A stretch of DNA of 9,230 nucleotides from Tenericutes bacterium HGW-Tenericutes-5 (GCA_002839125.1 PGXI01000056.1:1-9230), one strand, 5' to 3'. Positions 1 to 7,810 are shown, counted from the stretch's first letter. A program made the numbers and translations. The notes: a model not told the origin generated them from the letters alone.

Positions 1-25
1 AAACGAATAAAAATGAGGTGAGTTT

Positions 26-2347
26 ATGTATAACCCAAAAAAGATATTTTCTGATCATTTACCTGTGATTGCGGTTAGAGGAGTTATCTTCCTTCCGGCA
101 TCTGACATCAGAGTTGAAATCGGTCGAGATTTCTCAAAAAACGCCATAGCTGAAGCAGAAGCTAATCGCGACGGGCATGTCTTGCTTGTCTTTCAAGAAA
201 ACCCTTTAATCGAAGAACCAGAATTCTCCGATTTTATTGAAATAGGAATTTTAGCTAGAATTAGCGTTAAAATAAAGTTACCTAACGGTAATTATAAAAT
301 TAAATTTGAACCGGTCACTAGAGTAAGACTCAATGATTTAATCGCTAAAGAACCATTCTATTTAATTGACTTTACATCTGTTTTGCTTGAGCAAGATGAC
401 CTAGATGAAGAACAAGTGCTATTAAAGATGCTTTCAAAAGAAATCGTTGAAAATGCTAAGTTCATCTTCAGAGACTCTAAAAAAGTTTTGGAATCACTAA
501 ATAAAGGCATTACATCAGAATTGTTATCAGATTTAGTAGCTTCAGAATTAAGAATTCCTGAGAATGAAAGAATTAAATATCTGAAAGAAATGTCAATCAA
601 TAAAAGATTAAAATATCTTTTAGAAGACATTGAAAAAGAAAAAACATTACAATCAATTGAAAACCAAATAAACGAAAGCGTCAGAAAGTCAACCGACCAA
701 AATCAAAAAGAATATTACTTAAGAGAAAAAATGCGAGCTATTCAAGAAGAACTAGGCGATTCAAAACAAAGTGACGCTCAAAAATTTCTTGAACAAATTG
801 AAGCTTCAGATATGCCACCGAAGGTTAAAGATAAAGCGCTTAAAGAATTAAAACGCTATGAGTATCTTTCACCAAATTCATCAGAATCAAATGTTGTTAG
901 AACCTATCTAGAAACATTAATTTCAGTTCCGTGGGCAAGGACAACAGAAGATGAAAAAGATATCAATGTCGCAATTCAAAAACTAGAAGACTCTCACTTT
1001 GGTCTTGAAAAAGTCAAAGAAAGAATAATTGAGTATCTAGCAGTTAAAATGTTAACTGGCAAGAACCCGCAAACAATTCTTTGTTTATCTGGTCCTCCAG
1101 GAGTTGGTAAGACTTCACTTGCTAAATCAATCGCTAAAGCTCTAAACCGCGAATTTGTTAAAACTAGTTTAGGCGGCGTTCATGATGAAGCAGAGATAAG
1201 AGGCCATAGAAGAACTTATGTTGGAGCTTTACCTGGTAGAATCATCAACGGTATGATTAAGGCTAAAGTTGTTAACCCAGTATTCTTAATCGATGAGATT
1301 GATAAACTGGTTATGAACGACAGAAACGACCCATCTTCAGCGCTTCTAGAAGTCCTAGATCCTGAACAAAATCAATTCTTTAGTGATCATTATATCGAAG
1401 AAGACTATGACTTAAGCCAAGTATTATTTATCACAACTGCGAACTACTTACAAAACATTCCTGCTCCTCTAAGAGACAGAATGGAAGTTATTGAACTCAG
1501 TTCTTATACAGAAATTGAAAAGTTCCATATCGCAAAACAATTCTTGATCGATAAACAAGTAAAAAATCACGGTTTAGATACGAAAAAGTTACAAATAACT
1601 GATGCCGTTGTTAAAACTATCATTCGCGATTACACTCGTGAAGCCGGTGTGAGACAACTTGAAAGATTGATTGGATCAATCGTTAGAAAATCAATCAAAC
1701 AAATTTTAACCAAAAACTTGGATAGTATCACTGTAAAACAAGATAATCTGAATAAATACCTTGGGAAACCACTTTTCAAAAACAATCAGGTTTTAAAAAA
1801 CGACATGATTGGCGTAGTTACCGGTTTAGCTTATACCATGGCAGGTGGAGACACCTTAGAAGTAGAAGCTACTTACTATGAAGGCAAGAACTCGCTAGTT
1901 TTAACCGGTAATTTAGGTGATGTGATGAAAGAATCCGCAATGACTGCTCTTTCCTATGTAAAAAGCAATGCGGACAAACTGAAAATCGCTCATGATCTCC
2001 TTGAAAAGAATGATTTCCATATCCATGTTCCTGAAGGCGCAATCCCAAAAGACGGACCTTCAGCTGGTGTTACAATCGCAACTGCTCTAATTTCTGTTTT
2101 AACTAACCGTAAAGTCAATCGCTTCATCGGCATGACTGGCGAAATCACTCTAAACGGACGGGTTTTACCAATCGGAGGTTTAAAGGAGAAAGCAATTGCG
2201 GCTTCTAGAACCGGCCTAAAAGAAATCATCATTCCTGAAGGCAATGAAAAAGATGTCGAAGATATTCCAAAAGAAGTTCAAGATGTCCTGAAAATTCATT
2301 TTGCTAAAAGTATTGATGACGTTATAAAAATTGCTCTACTTGATTAA
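26..2347 (+). CDS. lon: ATP-dependent protease Lon (LonA type), complete
   Basis: Cytosolic AAA+ serine protease that unfolds and degrades damaged and short-lived regulatory proteins. The 773 residues are close to the usual size (E. coli Lon is 784). Order seen: N-terminal LON substrate-binding domain (about residues 10-200, opening LPVIAVRGVIFLP), charged helical/coiled-coil linker (about 200-300), AAA+ module with Walker A GPPGVGKT (356-363) and Walker B VFLIDEID (419-426), the family hallmark EIRGHRRTYVGALPGR from E390, then the C-terminal protease domain. The catalytic Ser lies in PKDGPSAG at S679 and the catalytic Lys in GGLKEK at K722, so the Ser-Lys dyad is intact and even matches E. 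coli numbering. The ATG is preceded by GAGGTG (15-20) with a 5-nt spacer. There is no membrane segment, so it is not LonB. The promoter lies outside the window, so heat-shock control cannot be judged. A strong terminator follows directly. Confidence 0.98.
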   Translation: MYNPKKIFSDHLPVIAVRGVIFLPASDIRVEIGRDFSKNAIAEAEANRDGHVLLVFQENPLIEEPEFSDFIEIGILARISVKIKLPNGNYKIKFEPVTRVRLNDLIAKEPFYLIDFTSVLLEQDDLDEEQVLLKMLSKEIVENAKFIFRDSKKVLESLNKGITSELLSDLVASELRIPENERIKYLKEMSINKRLKYLLEDIEKEKTLQSIENQINESVRKSTDQNQKEYYLREKMRAIQEELGDSKQSDAQKFLEQIEASDMPPKVKDKALKELKRYEYLSPNSSESNVVRTYLETLISVPWARTTEDEKDINVAIQKLEDSHFGLEKVKERIIEYLAVKMLTGKNPQTILCLSGPPGVGKTSLAKSIAKALNREFVKTSLGGVHDEAEIRGHRRTYVGALPGRIINGMIKAKVVNPVFLIDEIDKLVMNDRNDPSSALLEVLDPEQNQFFSDHYIEEDYDLSQVLFITTANYLQNIPAPLRDRMEVIELSSYTEIEKFHIAKQFLIDKQVKNHGLDTKKLQITDAVVKTIIRDYTREAGVRQLERLIGSIVRKSIKQILTKNLDSITVKQDNLNKYLGKPLFKNNQVLKNDMIGVVTGLAYTMAGGDTLEVEATYYEGKNSLVLTGNLGDVMKESAMTALSYVKSNADKLKIAHDLLEKNDFHIHVPEGAIPKDGPSAGVTIATALISVLTNRKVNRFIGMTGEITLNGRVLPIGGLKEKAIAASRTGLKEIIIPEGNEKDVEDIPKEVQDVLKIHFAKSIDDVIKIALLD

Positions 2348-2370
2348 GCTGTCATTTTTGACAGCTTTTT
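2347..2370 (+). terminator. Rho-independent terminator of lon
   Basis: An uninterrupted 8-bp stem (AGCTGTCA 2347-2354 with TGACAGCT 2359-2366) closes a TTTT loop and runs into a T tract (2366-2370). It starts on the last base of the lon stop codon, so lon appears to end its own transcription unit. The T tract is short (5 T), so some read-through into the downstream genes is possible. Confidence 0.88.
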
Positions 2371-2397
2371 CCTGTTCGCTTAAACAGTTGAGGAAAT

Positions 2398-3054
2398 ATG
2401 ACAAAATATAAAAGACCACTCGTCTACTTACTTGGTTTAACCATGTTAGGAATCAGTGTTTCACTATTTCAAAGTACAAATCTTGGAATGGGTTCTTGGG
2501 ATGCGCTAAACCGTAATTTCTATGAAGGTATTCCTTTAGATTATAAATATATAACGCCGATTATGGCTTTAATCTTAATTAGTTTAGCCTATTTAATTGA
2601 TAAGAAGAAACCGGATTTATTAATGCTTTTTCCCTTTCTAATCAGTTTTTATATCGGTTCAGTGATTGATTTATTCTTACTATTTGTGCCTAATGTTCAA
2701 AACTTGGGATTAATAATCAATCTTGTATATGTCTTTTCAGCCCTTATATTAGTTGCGATAGGACTTAACATGATAATCCTTTGCAACTTCCCGCTACCAG
2801 CACTTGATCAATTCTGTTTAGCAATTTCGAAAAAATTTAAGATTAGCTTTGGTAAAGGAAAACTAATTGGTGAAGCTCTTGCCTTTTTAGCGGCGATTAT
2901 CGTTGGGTTACTATTTGGTCACCAAGAATTTTTCTTTTACCTCGGACCAAATACATTCATCGCCCTTTTAACCATCGGCTTTTTCGTAGATTTTTTTGCT
3001 AAACCAGTCAAAAGAGTAATAGGAGAAATTAATGTTAATCGAAGTTTACGCTGA
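2398..3054 (+). CDS. YczE/YitT-like integral membrane protein
   Basis: A 218-residue multi-pass membrane protein. Hydrophobic segments that look like membrane helices lie at about 8-26, 51-68, 73-97, 104-128, 155-174 and 184-200, separated by short charged loops (DKKKPD at 68-73, SKKFK at 144-148). Between the first and second helices is LGMGSWDAL (29-37). This resembles the 'LGxGPWDVL' signature of the YczE/YyaS/YitT (COG2364-like) family, whose transported substrate or role is not firmly established. A second, weaker copy of the theme (FPLPALDQF, 131-139, then FGKGKLIGEA) suggests an internal repeat, as in that family. The start is supported by GAGGA at 2390-2394, although the spacer is short (3-4 nt). 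The 3' end overlaps the NUDIX gene by 23 nt, implying co-transcription and probably translational coupling. The family call rests on motif and topology; the function is unknown. Confidence 0.75.
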   Translation: MTKYKRPLVYLLGLTMLGISVSLFQSTNLGMGSWDALNRNFYEGIPLDYKYITPIMALILISLAYLIDKKKPDLLMLFPFLISFYIGSVIDLFLLFVPNVQNLGLIINLVYVFSALILVAIGLNMIILCNFPLPALDQFCLAISKKFKISFGKGKLIGEALAFLAAIIVGLLFGHQEFFFYLGPNTFIALLTIGFFVDFFAKPVKRVIGEINVNRSLR

Positions 3055-3508
3055 TAATTTAAATAAGCAAGATATATCAAATAACTGGCACTTTGCTTCT
3101 CGTGCCATTGTTTTGCGTGAGGGAAAAATCCTTTTACTTCATGCAAAAAAATATGACCTATACATGTTGCCAGGTGGTAGAATTGAAAAAGATGAAACCC
3201 CAGAAATAGCCTGTATTCGCGAACTAGAAGAAGAAACTGGCATGCTAGGTAAGATAGTAAAGAAAACTGTTGTGATTAAAGAATTTTTTCCTGAAGCTAG
3301 TTGGGAATCACACTTTTTCATTGTTGATGTCGATAGTGAAAAAAGAAACAGTATTAACTTTACCGAAGAAGAAGTTACACTTCAAATCGAAGAAAAATGG
3401 TTTACTGTTGATGAGGCTTTGAACCTTTTAGATACACACGACTCCAGTTTTCATATGGGAGCCAACATTATGCAAAGAGAGTTCATTGCCATCATCAATT
3501 CACTTTAA
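3032..3508 (+). CDS. NUDIX hydrolase, substrate unknown
   Basis: A 158-residue single-domain NUDIX enzyme. The family cleaves a nucleoside diphosphate linked to another moiety (oxidised dNTPs, ADP-ribose, dinucleotides, capped RNA ends and others) using Mg2+ or Mn2+. The 23-residue Nudix box fits G-x5-E-x7-REUxEExGU exactly at residues 49-71: G49, E55, then RELEEETGM at 63-71. A typical strand with LPGG (46-49) comes just before it. Length and order are those of a small MutT-like protein, with no fused domain. Nothing visible fixes the substrate. The start is chosen because AGGAG at 3021-3025 sits 6 nt before the ATG, inside the end of the membrane-protein gene. The DUF2779 gene begins 12 nt after its stop, so the three genes most likely share one mRNA. 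In-frame ATGs further on would cut into or remove the Nudix box. Confidence 0.92.
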   Translation: MLIEVYADNLNKQDISNNWHFASRAIVLREGKILLLHAKKYDLYMLPGGRIEKDETPEIACIRELEEETGMLGKIVKKTVVIKEFFPEASWESHFFIVDVDSEKRNSINFTEEEVTLQIEEKWFTVDEALNLLDTHDSSFHMGANIMQREFIAIINSL

Positions 3509-3520
3509 ATAGGAGAACAT

Positions 3521-5176
3521 ATGTTAGTTAATGCCAGCGCCATCTTAAATTATAATCGCTGTCGTCGATTTGCGGCTTTAAACGATCCCTATACCGCATT
3601 TTATTTAAATAGTGATTTTTCACAAGAAAATTCACTTTTTCGTGATATATTTTTAAGTCATCTATATCATCCAAATAAAGAAATCCGCAAAGCAATTAAC
3701 TTAACATACGTGTTTGAACATGAAATTACATTGTCGGAAAACTATGACTTTATAATTAATGATTCTGAAGTTTACTGTCTTTTAACAGCTACTTCAAAAG
3801 ACTTTCTTGAACTTAAGTATAAAGATGAGAATAAGAAGTGCAGTGTGTTTACCAACAATAGTGGAATATACTCATTAAGAACTACAAATTTAAACAATAA
3901 ACATTTTCAAGAAAAGTTGGAAAAATTATATTCTCAACTTGAGCCGCTAGGAAGAATTATTTTTAGTTATGCTTTAAAAAGCTATATTCTAAAAAAGGTT
4001 TATCCTAGCAAACCTTTAAAACTATATTTCGTATTACTAAATACCGACTATAAATATGACGGTATTTCCTACACCGATAAACTCTATCACATCTTTGATT
4101 TTTCAACGCTCAAAGATCTCGATGAAATGGTTGAAATCGCTCTTTTTAGGATGATAAATCATTTAGAATTAAATGATTTTACGCCTTGTCAATTAGTAAA
4201 AAAAGCATGTAATTTTGGTAGACCAGGCGAATGTAAGTTTGTTAACTTCTGTTATTCCCATCTTCCTCAAAACACTTCGATTCTAGATTATTTTAATTCT
4301 CATTATGGTTTCACTGAACCAAGAGAATCAGGTAATGTCCACCACGATACCTATGATTTGCTTAATGAAGGTTATGTCTCTATGCAAGACATTCCTATAT
4401 CTTGGCTAAAGGACCAAAATCATTTGATGCAGCGATATTGTGTCGACAATCAAACAATCTATTTTCATAACGATAAAATCAAGCGCGGATTAAAACAGTT
4501 GAAATATCCAATCTATTATCTTGACTTTGAAGCTTTACCGCTACCAATCCCTAGATTTAAAGGTGAAACTCCCTACACGCAATCGGTGTTTCAATACTCT
4601 GTTCATATTGAAAAAGAAGAAAATGACTTAACATCAATTGAGAAAAACCATTTTGACTTTATCGCTAATCCAAATAAGGATGAAAGAGAAGTTTTACTTA
4701 AGTCATTACTTGAAATCTTGGGTAAAGCGGATTCATCTATTGTCGTTTATAATAAAACTTTTGAAAAAACAAGATTAGAAGAATTTAAGAAGATATTCCC
4801 TCAATATAAGAAAGAAATAGACAAAGCAATCAAGAGACTTTTTGATTTATTAGATATAGTCAAAATCAATAAGCCTTTTTATGCTGAATTAGGATTTGAT
4901 AATAGCGATTTAGAATCTTATAATCTCTATCATCCAAATTTAGGTGGATCTTATTCGCTGAAAAAAGTAATAAAAATCTTTGTTAAAGATGCATATGAAA
5001 ATCTGGTTATAAAAGATGGTGTTAAAGCTTATCAAACCTTCGAAAAACTTCAAGAAGCATCAAAGGCAGAAGCAATTAAAATGAAAAGCGATTTGCACGA
5101 ATACTGCCGTCAAGACACATATTCAATGTATCAAATTATTCAAGGATTAAAAGAATTAATTGGAATGAATATCTGA
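3521..5176 (+). CDS. DUF2779-type protein: RecB/Cas4-like N-lobe plus DEDDy exonuclease-like C-lobe
   Basis: A 551-residue protein recognised as DUF2779-like from the block YYLDFEALPLPIP (333-345) followed by FQYSVHI. The function of this family is not established. Seen: an N-terminal NRCRRF motif with C14, then a second cysteine group C223, C230, C238, C244 (the last pair spaced C-x5-C). One N-terminal Cys plus a distal Cys cluster is how Cas4/AddB-type PD-(D/E)XK nucleases hold a [4Fe-4S] cluster. The C-terminal half carries D335-x-E337 (Exo I-like), N411...E415 (YNKTFEKTRL, where an Asp is usual for Exo II), D442/D445 and YCRQD (Y528, D532; the Y-x3-D Exo III pattern of DEDDy exonucleases). 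The layout resembles TM0106-type RecB-like nucleases with an RNase H-like tail. The N-lobe active site looks degraded: LLTATSK (87-93) stands where an ExK-type motif would be expected, although ELK at 97-99 is an alternative. The start has AGGAG (3511-3515) with a 5-nt spacer. Nuclease activity is inference. Confidence 0.8.
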   Translation: MLVNASAILNYNRCRRFAALNDPYTAFYLNSDFSQENSLFRDIFLSHLYHPNKEIRKAINLTYVFEHEITLSENYDFIINDSEVYCLLTATSKDFLELKYKDENKKCSVFTNNSGIYSLRTTNLNNKHFQEKLEKLYSQLEPLGRIIFSYALKSYILKKVYPSKPLKLYFVLLNTDYKYDGISYTDKLYHIFDFSTLKDLDEMVEIALFRMINHLELNDFTPCQLVKKACNFGRPGECKFVNFCYSHLPQNTSILDYFNSHYGFTEPRESGNVHHDTYDLLNEGYVSMQDIPISWLKDQNHLMQRYCVDNQTIYFHNDKIKRGLKQLKYPIYYLDFEALPLPIPRFKGETPYTQSVFQYSVHIEKEENDLTSIEKNHFDFIANPNKDEREVLLKSLLEILGKADSSIVVYNKTFEKTRLEEFKKIFPQYKKEIDKAIKRLFDLLDIVKINKPFYAELGFDNSDLESYNLYHPNLGGSYSLKKVIKIFVKDAYENLVIKDGVKAYQTFEKLQEASKAEAIKMKSDLHEYCRQDTYSMYQIIQGLKELIGMNI

Positions 5177-5187
5177 AGAAAAAATTC

Positions 5188-5216
5188 TTGATAAATAACT
5201 ATTACTATGATATAAT
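5188..5216 (+). promoter_or_regulatory. Sigma-70-type promoter of rpsO
   Basis: A near-consensus housekeeping promoter: -35 TTGATA (5188-5193), 17-nt spacer, -10 TATAAT (5211-5216), plus an extended -10 TG at 5208-5209. Transcription should start near 5222-5224, giving an rpsO leader of about 83 nt. It is the best promoter in the window, as expected for a ribosomal protein gene, and lies just after the DUF2779 gene, where no terminator is evident. Confidence 0.88.
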
Positions 5217-5226
5217 ACTTCATGCG

Positions 5227-5297
5227 CCTAAACCTGGATTATTGCGACTCTCCAACGCAAATATTCGGACTTATGGTAAGTTTAAGAAAAAAGGAGG
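5227..5297 (+). promoter_or_regulatory. Predicted S15 autoregulatory leader RNA upstream of rpsO
   Basis: The rpsO 5' UTR folds into a long imperfect hairpin. Outer helix: 5227-5231 with 5271-5276, one bulged base at 5274. Middle helix: CTGGAT (5234-5239) with ATTCGG (5263-5268), including G-U pairs beside a G-C pair. Apical helix: TTGCG (5242-5246) with CGCAA (5256-5260), closing a 9-nt loop. A G-U/G-C step in a helix is part of what protein S15 recognises in 16S rRNA, and rpsO leaders in several bacteria are bound by S15 to block translation. The apical loop holds CTCC (5250-5253), complementary to GGAG of the Shine-Dalgarno (5293-5296). A loop-to-SD pseudoknot could therefore hide the ribosome site. 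The pairings are read directly; S15 binding and the pseudoknot are inference. Confidence 0.6.
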
Positions 5298-5305
5298 AAT
5301 GAACA

Positions 5306-5575
5306 ATGGCATTAACAAAAGAAAGAATCAAAGAAATCGTAGTTGAGTACCAAACTAAAGAAGGAGACACGGGTTCTCCAGAAATTCAAGTTGCGTTACT
5401 TACAGAAGAAATTAACCTTCTAAACGAGCATCTTAAGGTTCATAAACATGATCATCATTCACGTAGAGGCCTTTTAATGAAAGTTGGTAAACGTAGAAGT
5501 TTACTTAACTACTTAAAGACAATCTCACTTGAAAGATATGCTAATTTGGTTAAAAAATTAGGATTAAGAAGATAA
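5306..5575 (+). CDS. rpsO: 30S ribosomal protein S15
   Basis: Small-subunit ribosomal protein that binds the central domain of 16S rRNA early in 30S assembly and forms a bridge to the large subunit. The 89 residues are the standard length. The signatures are intact: GDTGSPEIQ (20-28) and the RNA-contacting segment H42...HDHHSRRGLL (48-57) followed by KRRSLLNYL (62-70); H42, D49 and S52 match the conserved rRNA-binding residues. The start follows GGAGG at 5293-5297 with an 8-nt spacer. The gene has its own strong promoter and a structured leader likely to be the target of feedback by S15, and is closed by its own hairpin terminator. pnp follows, the common rpsO-pnp order of bacteria. Confidence 0.98.
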   Translation: MALTKERIKEIVVEYQTKEGDTGSPEIQVALLTEEINLLNEHLKVHKHDHHSRRGLLMKVGKRRSLLNYLKTISLERYANLVKKLGLRR

Positions 5576-5582
5576 GTTATAT

Positions 5583-5610
5583 GCACCCGATATTTCGGGT
5601 GCTATTTCTT
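5583..5610 (+). terminator. Rho-independent terminator after rpsO
   Basis: A perfect 8-bp GC-rich stem, GCACCCGA (5583-5590) with TCGGGTGC (5595-5602), closes a TATT loop. The downstream tract (TATTTCTT) is interrupted by A and C, so termination may be incomplete and some rpsO transcripts could continue into pnp. Confidence 0.82.
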
Positions 5611-5618
5611 TGATTTAT

Positions 5619-5646
5619 GTTAAAAAATATAAAAATATGGTATAAT
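5619..5646 (+). promoter_or_regulatory. Extended -10 promoter of pnp
   Basis: A perfect -10 TATAAT (5641-5646) is preceded by the extended element TG (5638-5639). The -35 is weak; the best fit is GTTAAA (5619-5624) with a 16-nt spacer. The predicted start near 5652-5654 leaves a leader of about 40 nt. It lies after the rpsO terminator, giving pnp its own transcript in addition to any read-through. Confidence 0.7.
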
Positions 5647-5692
5647 ATTTAATTAGATGTATATTAATTATGTAGTGAAATGGGGTAAATAA

Positions 5693-7810
5693 ATGAAAAA
5701 AGTATTTAAAAAAGATTTTTATGGAACTGAACTAATTGTTGAAGTGGGACAGTTAGCAAAACAAGCCACTGGTGCTTGCTTGGTTCGTTATGGCGAAACA
5801 GCCGTTTTATCAGCTTCAGTCGTCAGTAAAGAAGCCACTAATCAAGATTTCTTTCCATTAATGGTAATTTATCAAGAAAAATTATATTCAGCGGGAAAAA
5901 TCCCTGGAGGATTCTTAAGAAGAGAAGGGCGTCCAACTGAACATGAAACTTTAATTTCAAGAGCTATTGACAGACCTTTAAGACCGTTGTTTGCGGAAGG
6001 TTTTAGAAATGAAGTTCAAGTAATCAATACTGTTCTTAGTGCTGATCCAAATAAATCACCGGAAATGACAGCTATGTTTGGTGCTTCACTTTCTTTAGGT
6101 ATCGGTGGAATTCCATTTGACGGACCAATCGCCGGAGTTATGGTTGGTTTAATTAATGGCGAATTTATTCTGAATCCAAATCCAGAACAACTTCTTGAAT
6201 CAGATTTAGATCTTATGGTTGCTGGTACTAAAACTGCAATTAATATGGTTGAAGCTGGAGCTAAAGAAGTCGATGAAGAAACTATGCTTGATGCTTTGAT
6301 GTTCGCTCATGATAAAATCAAAGAATTAGTTGCATTTGAAGAAGAAATCATCGCTGAAGTTGGCAAAGAAAGAATTGAAGTTGAACTTAAAACGGTACCA
6401 AAAGAAATTGAAGAAAAAGTTTATGCATTAGAAAAAGGCAGAATCACAAAAGCTGTTTCTATTCATGAAAAGTTAGAAAGACAAAATACAATCGAAGATA
6501 TTGAAAATGAAATTTTAGAAGCTTTAGAAAAAGAATATAAAGCACTTCACCTTGAAAGAGAAGACCTTGAAAGTAACCTAAGTTTTGCTAAGCAAGTTCT
6601 TGAAACAATTCAAGTAAATGAAGTTAGAAGATTAATTACAGTAGATAAAATTAGACCTGATGGACGTAAAACTGATGAAATCAGACCACTTGACTCTGAA
6701 ATTGATTTACTAGCACGTACTCATGGTTCGGCGCTATTTACAAGAGGGCAAACTCAAGCTCTAGCAACAGTTACACTTGGGGCTTTAAGAGAAGCACAGA
6801 TTATTGATGGTGTTAGTGTAGAAGATGGAAAAAGATTTATGCTTCACTATAACTTCCCTCAATTTTCAGTTGGTTCAACTGGAAGATATGGTTTTGTTGG
6901 CCGTAGAGAAGTAGGGCATGGTGCTTTAGGCGAAAGGGCGCTATATCAAGTGCTACCAAACGAAGAAGAATTCCCTTATGCAATCAGAGTTGTATCCGAA
7001 GTATTAGAATCAAACGGTTCATCTTCACAAGCAACAATCTGCGCTGGATCAATGGCTTTAATGGCTGCTGGAGTTCCTTTAAAAGCACAAGTGGCTGGTA
7101 TTGCGATGGGTCTTGTTAAAGAAGAAAACAAATATACAATCTTAACCGATATTCAAGGTCTAGAAGATCATTTCGGTGATATGGACTTTAAAGTAGCTGG
7201 AACAAGAAAAGGTATATGTTCATTGCAAATGGACATTAAGATTTCTGGCATTACAAAAGAAATCTTTAAAGAATCATTATTACAAGCAAAACATGCACGT
7301 ATGGAAATTCTTGATAATATGGATTCAGTTATTCCTGAACCGAAAAAAGAATTATCTAAATACGCTCCAAAAGTTAAGATTATGCGTGTTTCACCTGATA
7401 AGATCAGAGATATTATCGGTGGTGGCGGTAAGACAATTACTTCAATCATTGAACAATGTGGTAATGTAAAAATAGACATTGAACAAGACGGAAGAATTAT
7501 CTTAATGCATGAAGAGTCATACTTTATCGATAAAGCAATGAAGTTGATTGAAGATATAATTCGTGAAGTTACAGTTGGCGAAAAATATATGGGTAAAGTA
7601 GTAAGAATTGAAAAGTTTGGCGCTTTCGTTGAATTATGGCCAGGTCAAGATGGACTTGTTCATATTTCAAAACTTGACACAAAACATATTAAAAACGTTG
7701 AAGATGTAGTAAAAATTGGCGACGTAATTGAAGTCAAAGTTATTGGCGTTGACGACAAAGGAAGAGTTGACTTGTCAAGAAAAGCTATTTTAGAAGAAGT
7801 AAAACAATGA
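5693..7810 (+). CDS. pnp: Polyribonucleotide nucleotidyltransferase (PNPase)
   Basis: Phosphate-dependent 3'-5' exoribonuclease that degrades mRNA to nucleoside diphosphates and can add tails in reverse; it forms a trimeric ring in the cytoplasm. The 705 residues are full length for the family. Order: first RNase PH-like domain (about 10-145) with the RNA-contacting FLRR loop (74-77); all-helical linker domain (about 150-300, rich in Glu/Lys); second RNase PH-like domain (about 310-545) with the catalytic set EDHFGDMDFK containing D492, D498 and K500 (equivalent to E. coli D486, D492, K494); KH domain with the GGGGK loop (576-580); S1 domain from about 629. It ends right after S1, with no long C-terminal tail. 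The ribosome site is an unusual GGGG (5682-5685), 7 nt before the ATG, weaker than its neighbours. The TGA stop forms part of the rnpB promoter. Confidence 0.98.
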   Translation: MKKVFKKDFYGTELIVEVGQLAKQATGACLVRYGETAVLSASVVSKEATNQDFFPLMVIYQEKLYSAGKIPGGFLRREGRPTEHETLISRAIDRPLRPLFAEGFRNEVQVINTVLSADPNKSPEMTAMFGASLSLGIGGIPFDGPIAGVMVGLINGEFILNPNPEQLLESDLDLMVAGTKTAINMVEAGAKEVDEETMLDALMFAHDKIKELVAFEEEIIAEVGKERIEVELKTVPKEIEEKVYALEKGRITKAVSIHEKLERQNTIEDIENEILEALEKEYKALHLEREDLESNLSFAKQVLETIQVNEVRRLITVDKIRPDGRKTDEIRPLDSEIDLLARTHGSALFTRGQTQALATVTLGALREAQIIDGVSVEDGKRFMLHYNFPQFSVGSTGRYGFVGRREVGHGALGERALYQVLPNEEEFPYAIRVVSEVLESNGSSSQATICAGSMALMAAGVPLKAQVAGIAMGLVKEENKYTILTDIQGLEDHFGDMDFKVAGTRKGICSLQMDIKISGITKEIFKESLLQAKHARMEILDNMDSVIPEPKKELSKYAPKVKIMRVSPDKIRDIIGGGGKTITSIIEQCGNVKIDIEQDGRIILMHEESYFIDKAMKLIEDIIREVTVGEKYMGKVVRIEKFGAFVELWPGQDGLVHISKLDTKHIKNVEDVVKIGDVIEVKVIGVDDKGRVDLSRKAILEEVKQ

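Noticed and set aside
358..630. Minus-strand open frame within lon
   Set aside because: Ser/Leu/Phe-rich translation typical of the reverse of an AT-rich gene; it overlaps the well-supported lon frame completely. The same applies to the minus frames at 1990-2244, 2937-3146, 3139-3321, 7168-7479 and 8630-8815.
2300..2328. TTGCTA / TATAAA promoter-like pair at the 3' end of lon
   Set aside because: The -35 is weak and the lon terminator lies between it and the next gene, so it could drive that gene only by read-through; such matches are frequent in AT-rich DNA.
2358..2363. Perfect -35 TTGACA between lon and the membrane-protein gene
   Set aside because: It is part of the lon terminator stem and loop, and the -10 position 17 nt downstream reads TAAACA, which would start transcription on the ribosome site itself.
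2372..2387. Small hairpin CTGTT/AACAG just before the ribosome site at 2390
   Set aside because: Only 5 bp with a 6-nt loop; too weak to call a regulator or second terminator.
5651..5669. AATTA/TAATT inverted repeat in the pnp leader
   Set aside because: Five A-T pairs around a 9-nt loop would hardly be stable; expected by chance in such AT-rich sequence.
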